A stretch of DNA of 43,614 nucleotides from positions 1 to 43,614 of the forward strand of contig NZ_JAMXAY010000041.1 in assembly GCF_025460835.1 (NCBI RefSeq), written 5' to 3'. A model generated the notes under the pieces. The model made no database searches. It had not been told where the DNA came from and saw only the letters and a program-made list of their open reading frames with translations. The stretch is from Parapedobacter soli (GTDB lineage: Bacteria > Bacteroidota > Bacteroidia > Sphingobacteriales > Sphingobacteriaceae). Below, one piece after another: positions 1 through 11,831 of this stretch. Positions within the stretch are counted from its first letter, which is position 1, and each line of letters begins with the position of its first letter. Both the position numbers and the translations under genes were made by a program.

Positions 1-80
1 AAGGAAATTAGATCGAGAACCGCCTATTTTTCGGGGTAAGTCCAGTAAAACAATAACTCCCTATAAATAAAAGTTTTTCA

Positions 81-88
81 TACCTTTG
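81..88 (+). promoter_or_regulatory. rpsA promoter, -7 box
   Basis: TACCTTTG matches the Bacteroidota -7 consensus TAnnTTTG exactly and lies 41 bases before the rpsA start. I see no clear -33 TTTG at 17-23 bases upstream. The transcript would start near position 93-96, at the foot of the leader hairpin. Confidence 0.6.
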
Positions 89-90
89 CA

Positions 91-132
91 GTCCCGATAA
101 AAATCGGGGAAAAGGAGAAAAATGAATTAATG
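91..132 (+). promoter_or_regulatory. rpsA leader: hairpin, strong Shine-Dalgarno, two-codon upstream ORF
   Basis: CCCGAT (93-98) pairs with ATCGGG (103-108) around a four-A loop. It is followed by AAGGAG (112-117). An ATG at 122 opens a minimal ORF, ATG-AAT-TAA, whose last base is the A of the rpsA ATG at 130 (TAATG). The Shine-Dalgarno is 4 bases from the mini-ORF start and 12 bases from the rpsA start, so it sits better for the mini-ORF. Termination-reinitiation or autogenous control by S1 is inference. Confidence 0.45.
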
Positions 133-2073
133 GCAAAAAAACAAGAAGCAGAAAAGGAATTAGCAGCTAAAACAGCTGAACTCCAAGACACTGAGGAAAC
201 CTTGGTGAGAGAAAAAGAAGACATCGAGTCGGAAGCCGATTCGAAGTTCGTTGACGAAATCAAATCGATTGCTTGGGAAACACCCGACGACGATTTTGAT
301 TGGGACAAGGACGAAAAAGGTTTTGGCAACTACAGCGACGAAGAACGTGCGAAGTTGGAAGAACAATATGCAGGAACCTTCAATTCGATCAACCGGGGTG
401 AAATCGTACCGGGCACCGTTGTATCCATTAACAACAAGGATGTAGTGCTCAATATCGGTTTCAAGTCCGACGGCTTGGTATCCCTTTCTGAATTCCGTGA
501 CACCCCTGAATTGAAAGTTGGTGACACGGTCGACGTTTTCGTTGAATCACAGGAAGACGCCAATGGCCAGTTGGTGCTTTCACGGAAACGTGCAAAAACA
601 CAGAAATCGTGGGAAGAAATCAACGAGGCGCTCGAAAACGACACCATTATCAATGGTTTTGTGAAAAGCCGCACCAAAGGTGGCCTCATCGTAGACATCA
701 AAGGTGTTGAAGCATTCTTACCCGGTTCGCAAATCGATATCAAGCCTATACGCGACTACGACATCTATGTGGGCAAGACCATGGAATTCAAGGTAGTAAA
801 AATCAACCACGAATTCAAGAATGTGGTCGTATCTCACAAGGTGCTTATCGAAGACGACTTGGAAAACCAAAAGACCGAGATTGTCTCCAAGCTCGAAAAA
901 GGACAGGTATTGGAAGGTACGGTCAAAAACATCACGGATTTCGGTGTGTTCATCGACCTCGGTGGAGTCGATGGTTTGCTACACATTACCGACATCTCAT
1001 GGGGCCGCATCGAGCACCCTCGGGAAGTATTGCAGCTTGACGAAACCGTCAACGTGGTAGTACTTGATTTTGACGACGAGAAAAAACGTATCGCACTCGG
1101 CTTGAAACAACTTACCGAGCATCCTTGGGAGTCGTTGGATACTTCACTGGAAGTAGGCTCGAAGGTGAAAGGCAAAATCGTAACCGTGGCAGACTACGGT
1201 GCGTTCCTCGAAATCACCCCTGGTGTGGAAGGACTGATCCACGTGTCGGAAATGTCGTGGTCGCAAAACTTGCGCAGCCCACAAGAATTCCTCAAAGTGG
1301 GCGACGAGGTAGAGGCACAGATTCTTACACTCGACCGCGAAGACCGAAAAATGAGTCTCGGCATCAAGCAATTGACTCCAGACCCCTGGAAAAATATTGC
1401 AGAGCGCTACCCCATCGGTTCGAAGCAAAAAGCAGTTGTGAAAAACATGACCAACTTCGGCGTGTTTGTGGAACTCGAAGAAGGTATCGATGGCTTGATC
1501 CACATCTCTGACCTCTCTTGGTCGAAAAAAATCAACCACCCCAACGAATTCACCAAGGTAGGTGAAGAATTGGAAGTTGTAGTACTCGAACTGGATGAAG
1601 AGAACCGCAAGCTGAGCCTTGGCCACAAGCAATTGGAAGAAAACCCCTGGGATACGTTTGAAACCATTTTCACCCTCGACTCCATCCACCAAGGAACGGT
1701 AATCAAAGTTGGTGAAAAAGGTAACATCGTTGCCTTGCCTTATGGTGTAGAAGGGTTCTCTCCAGCTAAGCACAGCATCAAAGAAGATGGCAACCCATTG
1801 AAGCTTGACGAAGTTGCTGATTTCAAAATCATTGAATTCAACAAAGACAACAAGCGTGTGGTTATTTCACATTCTCGCATCTGGGAAGACCAACGTGCAG
1901 AAGCTCGGATGGAAGACTTCAACAACCGTAAGAAGGAAGCTAAGGCTGCTTCAACCGCGGTTAAGAAAGTGAAGGAATCCGTAGAGAAATCCACATTGGG
2001 CGATCTCGATGTACTTGCACAGCTGAAACAACAGTTGGAAGGCGAAGAGAGTGCCAACCGCTCGAAAAAATAA
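130..2073 (+). CDS. rpsA: 30S ribosomal protein S1
   Basis: 647 aa. S1 binds single-stranded mRNA on the 30S subunit and assists initiation. After an acidic, charged N-terminal stretch (about 1-85, rich in E/K/D) there are six S1/OB repeats at roughly 91-153, 170-235, 256-326, 342-412, 429-499 and 516-580. Repeats 3 to 5 carry the typical G(V/A)F(I/V/L)(D/E)L then G(L)(I/L)H(I/V)S pattern. Repeats 1, 2 and 6 are diverged, as usual for the outer domains. The C-terminal tail is basic and charged. The ATG at 130 gives the usual MAKKQEAEKEL start of Bacteroidota S1 proteins. The gene is monocistronic: its own promoter lies upstream and a strong terminator follows. Length and domain count are normal for the phylum. 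Confidence 0.97.
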   Translation: MAKKQEAEKELAAKTAELQDTEETLVREKEDIESEADSKFVDEIKSIAWETPDDDFDWDKDEKGFGNYSDEERAKLEEQYAGTFNSINRGEIVPGTVVSINNKDVVLNIGFKSDGLVSLSEFRDTPELKVGDTVDVFVESQEDANGQLVLSRKRAKTQKSWEEINEALENDTIINGFVKSRTKGGLIVDIKGVEAFLPGSQIDIKPIRDYDIYVGKTMEFKVVKINHEFKNVVVSHKVLIEDDLENQKTEIVSKLEKGQVLEGTVKNITDFGVFIDLGGVDGLLHITDISWGRIEHPREVLQLDETVNVVVLDFDDEKKRIALGLKQLTEHPWESLDTSLEVGSKVKGKIVTVADYGAFLEITPGVEGLIHVSEMSWSQNLRSPQEFLKVGDEVEAQILTLDREDRKMSLGIKQLTPDPWKNIAERYPIGSKQKAVVKNMTNFGVFVELEEGIDGLIHISDLSWSKKINHPNEFTKVGEELEVVVLELDEENRKLSLGHKQLEENPWDTFETIFTLDSIHQGTVIKVGEKGNIVALPYGVEGFSPAKHSIKEDGNPLKLDEVADFKIIEFNKDNKRVVISHSRIWEDQRAEARMEDFNNRKKEAKAASTAVKKVKESVEKSTLGDLDVLAQLKQQLEGEESANRSKK

Positions 2074-2106
2074 GGGCATAAGCCATTGTGTTTAACACAA
2101 TAGATG

Positions 2107-2139
2107 AACGCTTACCGAATATTCGGTAAGCGTTTTTTT
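2107..2139 (+). terminator. rho-independent terminator of rpsA
   Basis: AACGCTTACCGAAT (2107-2120) is followed directly by its perfect complement (2121-2134), which runs into seven Ts (2133-2139). A smaller hairpin, TTGTG/CACAA, lies just before it at about 2086-2100. Confidence 0.9.
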
Positions 2140-2192
2140 ATTGTATATAAAAAGTGTTTTCTTTAAGTTTGTGTTAGTAACTAACCACAAGT

Positions 2193-2744
2193 ATGATGAA
2201 AACCTTAAAAAAAATCCTACTCATCTTAGTGATTATTATCGCTATCCCGCTCGTCGTAGCCCTTTTCGTAAAACGAGAATTCACCAGCGAACGACAAATC
2301 AGCATCGATAGGTCCAAGCAGGAAGTATTCGACTATATCAAGTACCTCGGTAATCAGAAAAACTATGACGTTTGGCATAAGATGGATCCTGACGCTAAAA
2401 CAACGACCCGTGGCACCGATGGTACCGTAGGATTTGTTTATGCTTGGGATGGTGAGAAAATAGGCAAAGGAGAACAGGAAATAATCGGCATAGTAGATGG
2501 TGAACGAATGGATACTAAATTACGCTTCAAGGAACCATTTGAATCCGAAGCATCTTGTTACATGCTTACCGAGGCACAAGGAGAGCACCAGACCATCGTC
2601 AAATGAGGGATTTCGGGTAAGTCGCCATATCCCCTCAACCTGATGTCGCTCTTTCTCGATATGGGCGATGATTTCGACAAGGGGTTGTTGGAATTGAAAA
2701 GTATACTCGAAACCGATAACAGCGAGGAAACCCCAAAACTATGA
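2193..2744 (+). pseudogene. SRPBCC-family membrane-anchored protein, interrupted by an in-frame TGA
   Basis: The open part (2193-2606, 137 aa) has an N-terminal membrane anchor (residues about 7-26) and the start of an SRPBCC/polyketide-cyclase-like fold (RQISIDRSKQEVFDYIKYLG). It stops at TGA 2604-2606. Reading on in the same frame restores the expected end of the family: GISGKSPYPLNLMSLFLDM, ending at TGA 2742-2744. Relatives usually have Trp just before the Gly, so TGG to TGA is the simplest lesion. The restored stop overlaps the next gene's ATG as ATGA (2741-2744), which supports 2744 as the original end. The cause may be a real nonsense mutation, a base-call error or, less likely, readthrough. 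SRPBCC folds bind hydrophobic ligands; the substrate is unknown. Confidence 0.75.
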
Positions 2745-3202
2745 AAGCAAGACTACTTTTCAGTACGATAGGAATATTTTGGTGTATGGGTACCATCGCC
2801 CAAACGGCCAACCCCAACTACGACAAGGCCCTCGCCGATTCCTTGGGGGCCGACGAGTACGGGATGAAATCCTACGTTTTTGTCATCCTGAAAACAGGAC
2901 CGTCAAAGCTAGACGATAAACAGCAAATCAGCGCATTGTTCCGAGGGCACCTTGAAAACATCAATCGCTTGGTGGAGCAGAAAAAGCTAATCGTCGCCGG
3001 ACCGCTTGGAAAAAACGAGCACAACTACCGTGGGCTATTCATCTTCGATTCTAAAAACAAAGCAGAAGTGAAAACCTTATTACAAACAGATCCTGCCATA
3101 AAAGAAAAGCTCCTTGAAGCGGAGCTCTTTGATTGGTATGGTTCAGCGGCACTCCGCACCTATTTGGAAACGAGTGACCGGGTTACGAAAACGAAACCCT
3201 AA
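2741..3202 (+). CDS. secreted YciI-like (YCII-related domain) protein
   Basis: 153 aa. Residues 1-21 form a signal peptide (MKARLLFSTIGIFWCMGTIAQ). The rest is a ferredoxin-like alpha/beta barrel of the YCII type: a strand YVFVILKTGP, then LFRGHLENINRL with the family His, a GPLG segment, and TDPAIKEKLLEAELFDWYG with the conserved Asp and Trp. YciI-type domains are small proteins with a proposed His-Asp active site, but the reaction is unknown. The ATG overlaps the stop of the broken SRPBCC gene by four bases, so the two were translated together and expression may be reduced by the upstream nonsense codon. Only 15 bases separate its stop from that of the convergent icd gene, with no clear terminator between them. 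Confidence 0.8.
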   Translation: MKARLLFSTIGIFWCMGTIAQTANPNYDKALADSLGADEYGMKSYVFVILKTGPSKLDDKQQISALFRGHLENINRLVEQKKLIVAGPLGKNEHNYRGLFIFDSKNKAEVKTLLQTDPAIKEKLLEAELFDWYGSAALRTYLETSDRVTKTKP

Positions 3203-3217
3203 GTCACTCACCACGGT

Positions 3218-5800
<2,583 letters not shown>

Positions 5801-7687
5801 TCACCCCAAATAGTACTTATCACCGTTGATTTTCAACCTTCCCTCGTCCAACCGCTTACGTATAAACACCAGGCGAGTTGCCTCGTCGCCCGACTGCAGC
5901 CCTAGTACCAGCTGGTCAATAGTCAGTGGTCCATCCGCAAGCAATTCCACCAATTCTGCCATTAAGTGCTCCTCCACATTCCCAGCCTTATTCCGTACCA
6001 AGCAACGGTCGCATATACCGCATGGCTTTGACTTACCCTCATCAAAATAGGCTAATAATTGCTTACTTCGGCAATCGGTGCCATCCAAGTAAGCAAATAC
6101 AGCGTCCAACTGCCCCTGTCTGACTGCTTTCCGCTCGCGGATGTAGCTACTATCGATATGCAGCCGCTTACTATCGATACGAGCCCGCAAAAACTGTAAC
6201 TTCGGGCTGTCCGTTTGCGGCAGGTAAGATAGTACCTCCATTTTTTGGAGGTGCTCTAGCATGTCAACAACCGTTCGGTAAGGTTTCCCACTCCGTTTTG
6301 CAAGCTCATATTCCCGGACAGGTATGAAATCATCAAACGCACCACCATGGCTACGGAGGATGGTTTTAATCAGCCCGTCATAAGCTGCGTTCTCCACTTG
6401 GAATTTATACAAATCTTGCTGGTCCGTCTCGAATTTCACTCGCGACGGGATAAACACCGACTCGGTCATACCAATCCACCCATCCTGCTCCAGAAACTTC
6501 AGTGCACTGAGCGTCATCACGACGTCCAGCTTGTAACGACTACAAAAATCGGCCACATCAAAATCGAGTACCAATCCCTCGCCAGCGCCATACGCTAATT
6601 GGTAATAGTTAGCCAACTGCTGGTAAACCTGCTTGATATAATCGACCGATGGAAAACTCAATGCATGGTTTTTCGACAATTGGTTACGGTCGCTCTGATG
6701 GTAAAGTAATATGGCATACGCTTTCTTACCGTCGCGGCCGGCTCGCCCCGCTTCCTGATAGTAAGCCTCCAGGGAGTCGGGGATGTCGAGGTGGATAACG
6801 AATCGTACGTCTGGCTTATCGATACCCATACCGAATGCGTTGGTCGCGACAATTACCCTTATGTTGCCTTCCATCCAAGCATCCTGGCGACGTGTACGCT
6901 CAGGTGTGTCCAAACCGGCATGATAGAAGTCGGCCGATATACCCGCGTTAAGCAACACGCGCGTAGTTTCCTGCGTTTCACGCCGGTTGCGTACGTAGAT
7001 AATGCCACTTCCCCCCAACCTACGGATAACGCGCAACATCCGACCTTGTTTATCTTCCTCATCAAGCGCCATATAAGCAAGATTCTCACGAAAAAAACTC
7101 TTCCGTAGTACATTTTTCTCGGAAAAGGCAAGTTGCGTTTGGATATCGGCTACAACGCGTGCAGTAGCCGTAGCCGTAAGCGCAAGGAAAGGCACATGGG
7201 GATGCAATTGCCGCAATATACTAATATAGCGGTATGACGGGCGGAAGTCGTATCCCCACTGGGAAATACAATGGGCCTCGTCAACCGTAAAGAGATTCAC
7301 TTTCATATGCCGTATACGCTCCTGCACCAAATCGCTATTCAGACGCTCGGGTGAGAGGTAAAGAAATTTGACAGGGCCGTAAATACAGTTGTCCAAGGCA
7401 ATATCCACCTCCCGTTTAGTCATGCCCGAAAAAATGGCGATGGCTCGGATACCCTTAGCCTGTAGGCTTCCAACCTGGTCCTTCATTAGCGCGATGAGTG
7501 GCGTAACAACGATGCATATACCATCCATCATCAAGGCCGGGATCTGGAAGCATACCGACTTCCCGCCCCCTGTGGGCATCAGGGCCAAGGTATCCCGTCC
7601 CGCCAATACCGACTGGATCACTTCTTCCTGCAACGGCCGGAAAGACTCGTGCTTCCAATATTTACGGAGTACTTCTACACTGTTCAT
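5801..7687 (-). CDS. recQ: RecQ-family ATP-dependent DNA helicase
   Basis: 628 aa from the ATG at 7687. This start is chosen because it overlaps the comEC stop as ATGA and gives the family start MNSVEVLRKYW; an upstream in-frame start would add eight residues. RecQ unwinds duplex DNA 3' to 5' in repair and recombination. Visible features: motif 0 (FRPLQEEVI), Walker A LMPTGGGKS (about 36-44), motif II DEAH (about 136-139) in VDEAHCISQWGYDFRPSY, TATAT motif III, and motif VI QEAGRAGRDG. A zinc-binding segment with SKPCGICDRC follows. The C-terminal part is short and I see no clear HRDC domain. It is the last gene of a four-gene overlapping operon beginning with two envelope proteins and ComEC, which suggests a role with incoming single-stranded DNA (inference). 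Confidence 0.95.
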   Translation of the reverse strand: MNSVEVLRKYWKHESFRPLQEEVIQSVLAGRDTLALMPTGGGKSVCFQIPALMMDGICIVVTPLIALMKDQVGSLQAKGIRAIAIFSGMTKREVDIALDNCIYGPVKFLYLSPERLNSDLVQERIRHMKVNLFTVDEAHCISQWGYDFRPSYRYISILRQLHPHVPFLALTATATARVVADIQTQLAFSEKNVLRKSFFRENLAYMALDEEDKQGRMLRVIRRLGGSGIIYVRNRRETQETTRVLLNAGISADFYHAGLDTPERTRRQDAWMEGNIRVIVATNAFGMGIDKPDVRFVIHLDIPDSLEAYYQEAGRAGRDGKKAYAILLYHQSDRNQLSKNHALSFPSVDYIKQVYQQLANYYQLAYGAGEGLVLDFDVADFCSRYKLDVVMTLSALKFLEQDGWIGMTESVFIPSRVKFETDQQDLYKFQVENAAYDGLIKTILRSHGGAFDDFIPVREYELAKRSGKPYRTVVDMLEHLQKMEVLSYLPQTDSPKLQFLRARIDSKRLHIDSSYIRERKAVRQGQLDAVFAYLDGTDCRSKQLLAYFDEGKSKPCGICDRCLVRNKAGNVEEHLMAELVELLADGPLTIDQLVLGLQSGDEATRLVFIRKRLDEGRLKINGDKYYLG

Positions 7688-9792
7688 GACATGGGTGATT
7701 CCAATGACCAAACATACGCAAAATTGTCTTTCAAGACATATACGGGGGTCCCCGTTGCCTCAGCTTCCGCCTTCAAGCGGGCAATCGTCGAATTGGAGTT
7801 GGAACCGTCCAAAATCAGTTTTCCACAATCGACAGCCTCCATAAGCGTCGGCAACGATTCCCTCGGGTTGTTGCGTAATATAAGGATATCAACGTCAATG
7901 TGTCCAGCATACATTTCCGTACCGTCATATACCATTAAACGAACATCCCCAAACTGCAATATACCACTTCTAGTATAAACCCTAGGGTCGCGATAAGTGC
8001 TATCATGCGCTAAGAAATGGATGGCTTTGAGCGGCACCTGGGCTTCCAACGCCGGCAATACCGAGTAACTGATCGTACGATCATCGATCGCCGGCAAATC
8101 GGTGTACAACCACGCACTTCCAGCATCCATCAAACCAATGGCCAAATTCCGCCGTACATTGAAGATTATTACCTTGCGCTCAGATTTTCTCAACACCGCA
8201 GAAAACGATGTACATACAAGCAGTGCTGTACACGCCAATACACTATAAACCCATTGTTTGCGGCGCACCAATACGGCCATTGCCACCGCTACGATAAATA
8301 TATACATCAATACGGTCTCCCACCATGTTATCCAGATACCTCGAACACTAGCCATCGGCCACTGCTCAATATACCCAAGCAAGCCATTGGTTATTAAGAT
8401 GAGTTTTTCCAACATCTTTCCCGCCCATGATGCTAGCATCCCCGGCGGCACGAGTAGCAAAACGAATCCAATATACATGATGACACTTGCGGGCAATACG
8501 ATAAGCAAATTCGCCGGCAGGAAATACAGTGGGAACTGATGGAAGTAATAAGCCGCTAAGGGGCCCGCTCCGGCTTGGGCACCAATAGACATTCCAATAT
8601 AATCCGTTACTGGTCTCAACAGCCGATTGTTATTTGAAATAAAGCGGCGCATAAGCGGATGTAAGAAAACGATACCTAAAACAGCTAGATATGAAAGCTG
8701 GAATCCAACATCCACAATAAACTTGGGTTGATATAACAAAAGGAAAAACGCAGAAGCGGCTATACTGTTATAAATTCTATTCTGTTGCCCGAAAATGGTA
8801 GCTGCCATCACGAAGCTCACCATAATAGACGCACGTAACGCAGGTGGCGAAAAGCCGGTCAGCAGCGCGTACCCCCACACGGCCAGCAGCAACAGGATAA
8901 ACTTAACAACACGAAAAGTCTTGCCGTTATCCATCCACCACAACAAAAGCGACAGCAACCAGAAGACGATAACCACGTGCATTCCAGACACACTCAAAAC
9001 GTGAATGGTTCCCGTATTGGCAAAGGTCTGAATAAGTGAATCGTCTATTTCTGCACGATACCCTAGGATCAATGCCGAAGCCACCGAGTAGGCATCCGGA
9101 TCCGGAATATAAGACGAAAACTTAGCAACCATTCGCCGGCGCAGTGACAATGCATAGGCTATAATAAGGCTGCCGTCTCCCTCATCCAACTTCTCCAATT
9201 CCTCCACACCTAGATAATCTTGATGCCAGATATCCTTCCCCGCGAGGAAGCGACCGTAGTCCAACTCACCGGGATTATACGGTGGAGGCACCGCCTGATA
9301 TCCTGTAGGAATAACCAGCCGATCACCATAGTTCAACGACATTGATGTGGCGCTGTCGTCCAACCGTACCGTAAGCATAAGTTTGCCCGTTGCCTCAAAT
9401 AGCCCATCGTCTCCATACGCTTGGGTCACTACAAAGGGAAACCTGATATGGTCGCTGCGCTCGACGGGTTCGTCGGCAACCCATCCAACCAATGCTTTCG
9501 ACTCGAAATGGCTGAAATGCGATCGGTCTATCGCGGGATCGGTTTTCCAAACCAACAGGAAGCCCACTAAGCCCCAAGCGAGAAGAATGTGTGCCCCCAA
9601 CACTCCGTAATAACGATATTGGCGCAACCGCGTGATACATCGGATAGTGATAAAAGAAACAAGCACAAAGACAAACAGCCCACAAGCTGCAATATAGAGC
9701 GACCACGCTGGCGTCACAGCGTACCCCATACCAATACCCGCCACTAAGGCCACAAGGAAACGAACAAAGGGCGATACCGCTAAAACTGCCAT
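7684..9792 (-). CDS. comEC: ComEC/Rec2-family DNA-uptake channel protein
   Basis: 702 aa. ComEC is the inner-membrane channel that passes single-stranded DNA into the cytoplasm during natural transformation. Layout: two or three N-terminal membrane segments (about 5-80), a soluble OB-like DUF4131 region (about 90-200, with PPPYNPGELDYGRFLAGKDI), then the polytopic Competence domain (about 225-520) with the hallmark HVLSVSGMHVVIV and LTGFSPPALRASIM motifs. The last about 150 residues are soluble but lack the HxHxDH metal site of the metallo-beta-lactamase domain of longer ComEC proteins. The start overlaps the upstream HhH gene by 13 bases and the stop overlaps recQ by four, so the genes are translationally coupled. 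Confidence 0.93.
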   Translation of the reverse strand: MAVLAVSPFVRFLVALVAGIGMGYAVTPAWSLYIAACGLFVFVLVSFITIRCITRLRQYRYYGVLGAHILLAWGLVGFLLVWKTDPAIDRSHFSHFESKALVGWVADEPVERSDHIRFPFVVTQAYGDDGLFEATGKLMLTVRLDDSATSMSLNYGDRLVIPTGYQAVPPPYNPGELDYGRFLAGKDIWHQDYLGVEELEKLDEGDGSLIIAYALSLRRRMVAKFSSYIPDPDAYSVASALILGYRAEIDDSLIQTFANTGTIHVLSVSGMHVVIVFWLLSLLLWWMDNGKTFRVVKFILLLLAVWGYALLTGFSPPALRASIMVSFVMAATIFGQQNRIYNSIAASAFFLLLYQPKFIVDVGFQLSYLAVLGIVFLHPLMRRFISNNNRLLRPVTDYIGMSIGAQAGAGPLAAYYFHQFPLYFLPANLLIVLPASVIMYIGFVLLLVPPGMLASWAGKMLEKLILITNGLLGYIEQWPMASVRGIWITWWETVLMYIFIVAVAMAVLVRRKQWVYSVLACTALLVCTSFSAVLRKSERKVIIFNVRRNLAIGLMDAGSAWLYTDLPAIDDRTISYSVLPALEAQVPLKAIHFLAHDSTYRDPRVYTRSGILQFGDVRLMVYDGTEMYAGHIDVDILILRNNPRESLPTLMEAVDCGKLILDGSNSNSTIARLKAEAEATGTPVYVLKDNFAYVWSLESPMS

Positions 9793-11831
9793 CTCAATTG
9801 CAATTTTACATCCGACCGCCGATTACCAGCGATAACATCCAACCCGCTCCCCACCTCGTCAACACCTCGATAAATAAATGTGGCATAGCGTAACCAAATA
9901 TCTACTTGCCTGCCGATGCGATAACGGGCATTAGCATAGGTTCGGATACCGTTATTGTGGTACATCGGGAAAGAGTATCCGTATAGAACATCGTTTTCAT
10001 ATGCATATATGCGTGAATTGTAACTCGGCGTGGCGAATACAGCCAATCGTATATTACCGCTTATCTTACCACTGAGGGGTTTGTAAATGACATCATGGTA
10101 TCCCATTAGTCCCAATTCAGAACCTTCGCTCTCCTTTTGGTAATGTAAAAGTTCCACCCGGTTACGCATTGTCCAGCGGTCATCAAGTTTATACTGCCCG
10201 CTAATGCGCACTTGCTGGCGATACTTATCAGCAACGAAACGATGCGGTTGCGCCGTTTCCAAATTCTCCTGCTGCTTCCGGTAACGGTATCGTACGGAAA
10301 TATGTGCCTTTTTATACCATGTATAAGTAAATTGGGTAAGGATATCTGTCCCTTGTGAAGGTACGTCCACGCGGTAACGCAACCATGGGAACTGAAAAAA
10401 ATCAGTATAAACGATCCACTCTACCTGGCGGCTCGGGTGGTACACTAAACCACTATAAAACCCACGTTCGTTGGCAACCCCACTTCCGGCAGCAACTGCT
10501 TGGCTGAAAAAAGAATGATAGTTGCGTTGATAATTACGGTAATGCAATGCTACAGACAAATGGTTGTGCAAGGTGGCAATCAGTCCTTGGGTAAAGGCAA
10601 CGCCACTCCCATGACTATGTGCTACCTCTCCGAAAAGGTAAACACCTCGCCAGGAATGGTTGTAATAGACACTACTGTTCCAAAGCGCATTCCCACGAAA
10701 TACATATCGGTTTCGGAGTACATCTTGTGGTTCAATTGCCGTATCAAAATGGGTATAGTAGCTCAATACACCTACTTGCAGCCGCGCGTGCTGGTAGAGC
10801 AAATTCGCCCCCGATACCCATTGTTGTACCGCATGACGGTTGGCAACTTCAGTGGGCGTACGGTGCAGGCCCGTTTGGCCAATTGACCCTGTGACAAATT
10901 GGCCCTCGTCTTTCCGTGAAACGGACCCGTCGAGGTGACGCCACGAAAAAAATGGGGTAACAGCAAGTCTACCTAACGATAATGTGGCTGCGCCTCCACG
11001 TAAAAACGACACCTCGTTTGAAGAAGTATACGGCCGCAATCCCGTTGCCTGTTTCGCGACCCCCTGTACCAGGGCACCTTTACCGAACCCCAACCCACCC
11101 CACATCGACACCCCCTGGCCGAACTGCAATGCATAGTCGCCCACCACAATATTCTGGAACTTCCCCTGGTTACGTATATAAATACTGCCCGAGTAAAAAT
11201 CAAAGCCATATCGTTGCGCACCACCGAAAAACGATTCGCCAGCATCTTTCTCCATGTTCAATGCGATTTGGAGATCTTGGCCGTAACGATACCGATACCG
11301 GATTAACACTTGGTCGGGGGTGCCGAGGTAACGCGAGCGGCTAGTGTCTGTAACAGTATATCCTTGTCGCTGCTGCAACGTCCGGCCGTATCTAACCATT
11401 ACATCGTGCGTACCTACCTGTAGCAACTCGCCTACACCGACCTCCGAAAGCGATGATGAGCTGGAAACTGTAATATAAGGCAGCAATAGGCGAAGCAACT
11501 CGATATCCAACCCGTCGATAGCCTGCAATTCGTGGACATCGATAAACTGTCCAGAACGACGGCGGTGTTCCAGTAGATTATTAATAAACAGTTCGGGCAC
11601 AAACTGGAGCTCCCTCAATTCGCTGCCGTCGGTCTGGTTTAGGTCGATTGGAAACTGCAAATAGAAGTACAAGCGCTCGGAAAGCGCTGAAAAATCAAAA
11701 TCCTCACCTAGTTCCTCGGCAACGAACTCGGTCATACGCTCCACAACCGCGTCCACTTCTGTTTGCGCCTGAATATGGTGGCTAATAAACACAAATCCAA
11801 CAACTAGCAAAAGCATGCTATTGAAACGCAT
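9780..11831 (-). CDS. exported helix-hairpin-helix (ComEA-like) protein with putative outer-membrane barrel
   Basis: 683 aa from the ATG at 11831, which yields a clean signal peptide (MRFNSMLLLVVGFVFISHHI, ending in QAQ). The earlier in-frame start would place about 30 unrelated residues before it. Residues about 60-130 resemble two ComEA-type helix-hairpin-helix units: PIDLNQTDGSELRELQFVPE, then FIDVHELQAIDGLDIELLRL. HhH units of this kind bind DNA backbone. The remaining about 530 residues alternate polar and aromatic or hydrophobic positions in strand-length blocks (for example YRYRYGQDLQIALNMEKD and WTMRNRVELLHYQKES) and end in aromatic WQF, the usual C-terminus of an outer-membrane beta-barrel. 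No barrel family is named with confidence. It overlaps the upstream PorV-like gene by 14 bases and comEC by 13. Confidence 0.82.
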   Translation of the reverse strand: MRFNSMLLLVVGFVFISHHIQAQTEVDAVVERMTEFVAEELGEDFDFSALSERLYFYLQFPIDLNQTDGSELRELQFVPELFINNLLEHRRRSGQFIDVHELQAIDGLDIELLRLLLPYITVSSSSSLSEVGVGELLQVGTHDVMVRYGRTLQQRQGYTVTDTSRSRYLGTPDQVLIRYRYRYGQDLQIALNMEKDAGESFFGGAQRYGFDFYSGSIYIRNQGKFQNIVVGDYALQFGQGVSMWGGLGFGKGALVQGVAKQATGLRPYTSSNEVSFLRGGAATLSLGRLAVTPFFSWRHLDGSVSRKDEGQFVTGSIGQTGLHRTPTEVANRHAVQQWVSGANLLYQHARLQVGVLSYYTHFDTAIEPQDVLRNRYVFRGNALWNSSVYYNHSWRGVYLFGEVAHSHGSGVAFTQGLIATLHNHLSVALHYRNYQRNYHSFFSQAVAAGSGVANERGFYSGLVYHPSRQVEWIVYTDFFQFPWLRYRVDVPSQGTDILTQFTYTWYKKAHISVRYRYRKQQENLETAQPHRFVADKYRQQVRISGQYKLDDRWTMRNRVELLHYQKESEGSELGLMGYHDVIYKPLSGKISGNIRLAVFATPSYNSRIYAYENDVLYGYSFPMYHNNGIRTYANARYRIGRQVDIWLRYATFIYRGVDEVGSGLDVIAGNRRSDVKLQLRWQF

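Noticed and set aside
1144-1773. 209-codon ORF on the - strand inside rpsA
   Set aside because: Shadow of the S1 repeats; the sense frame is a full-length ribosomal protein.
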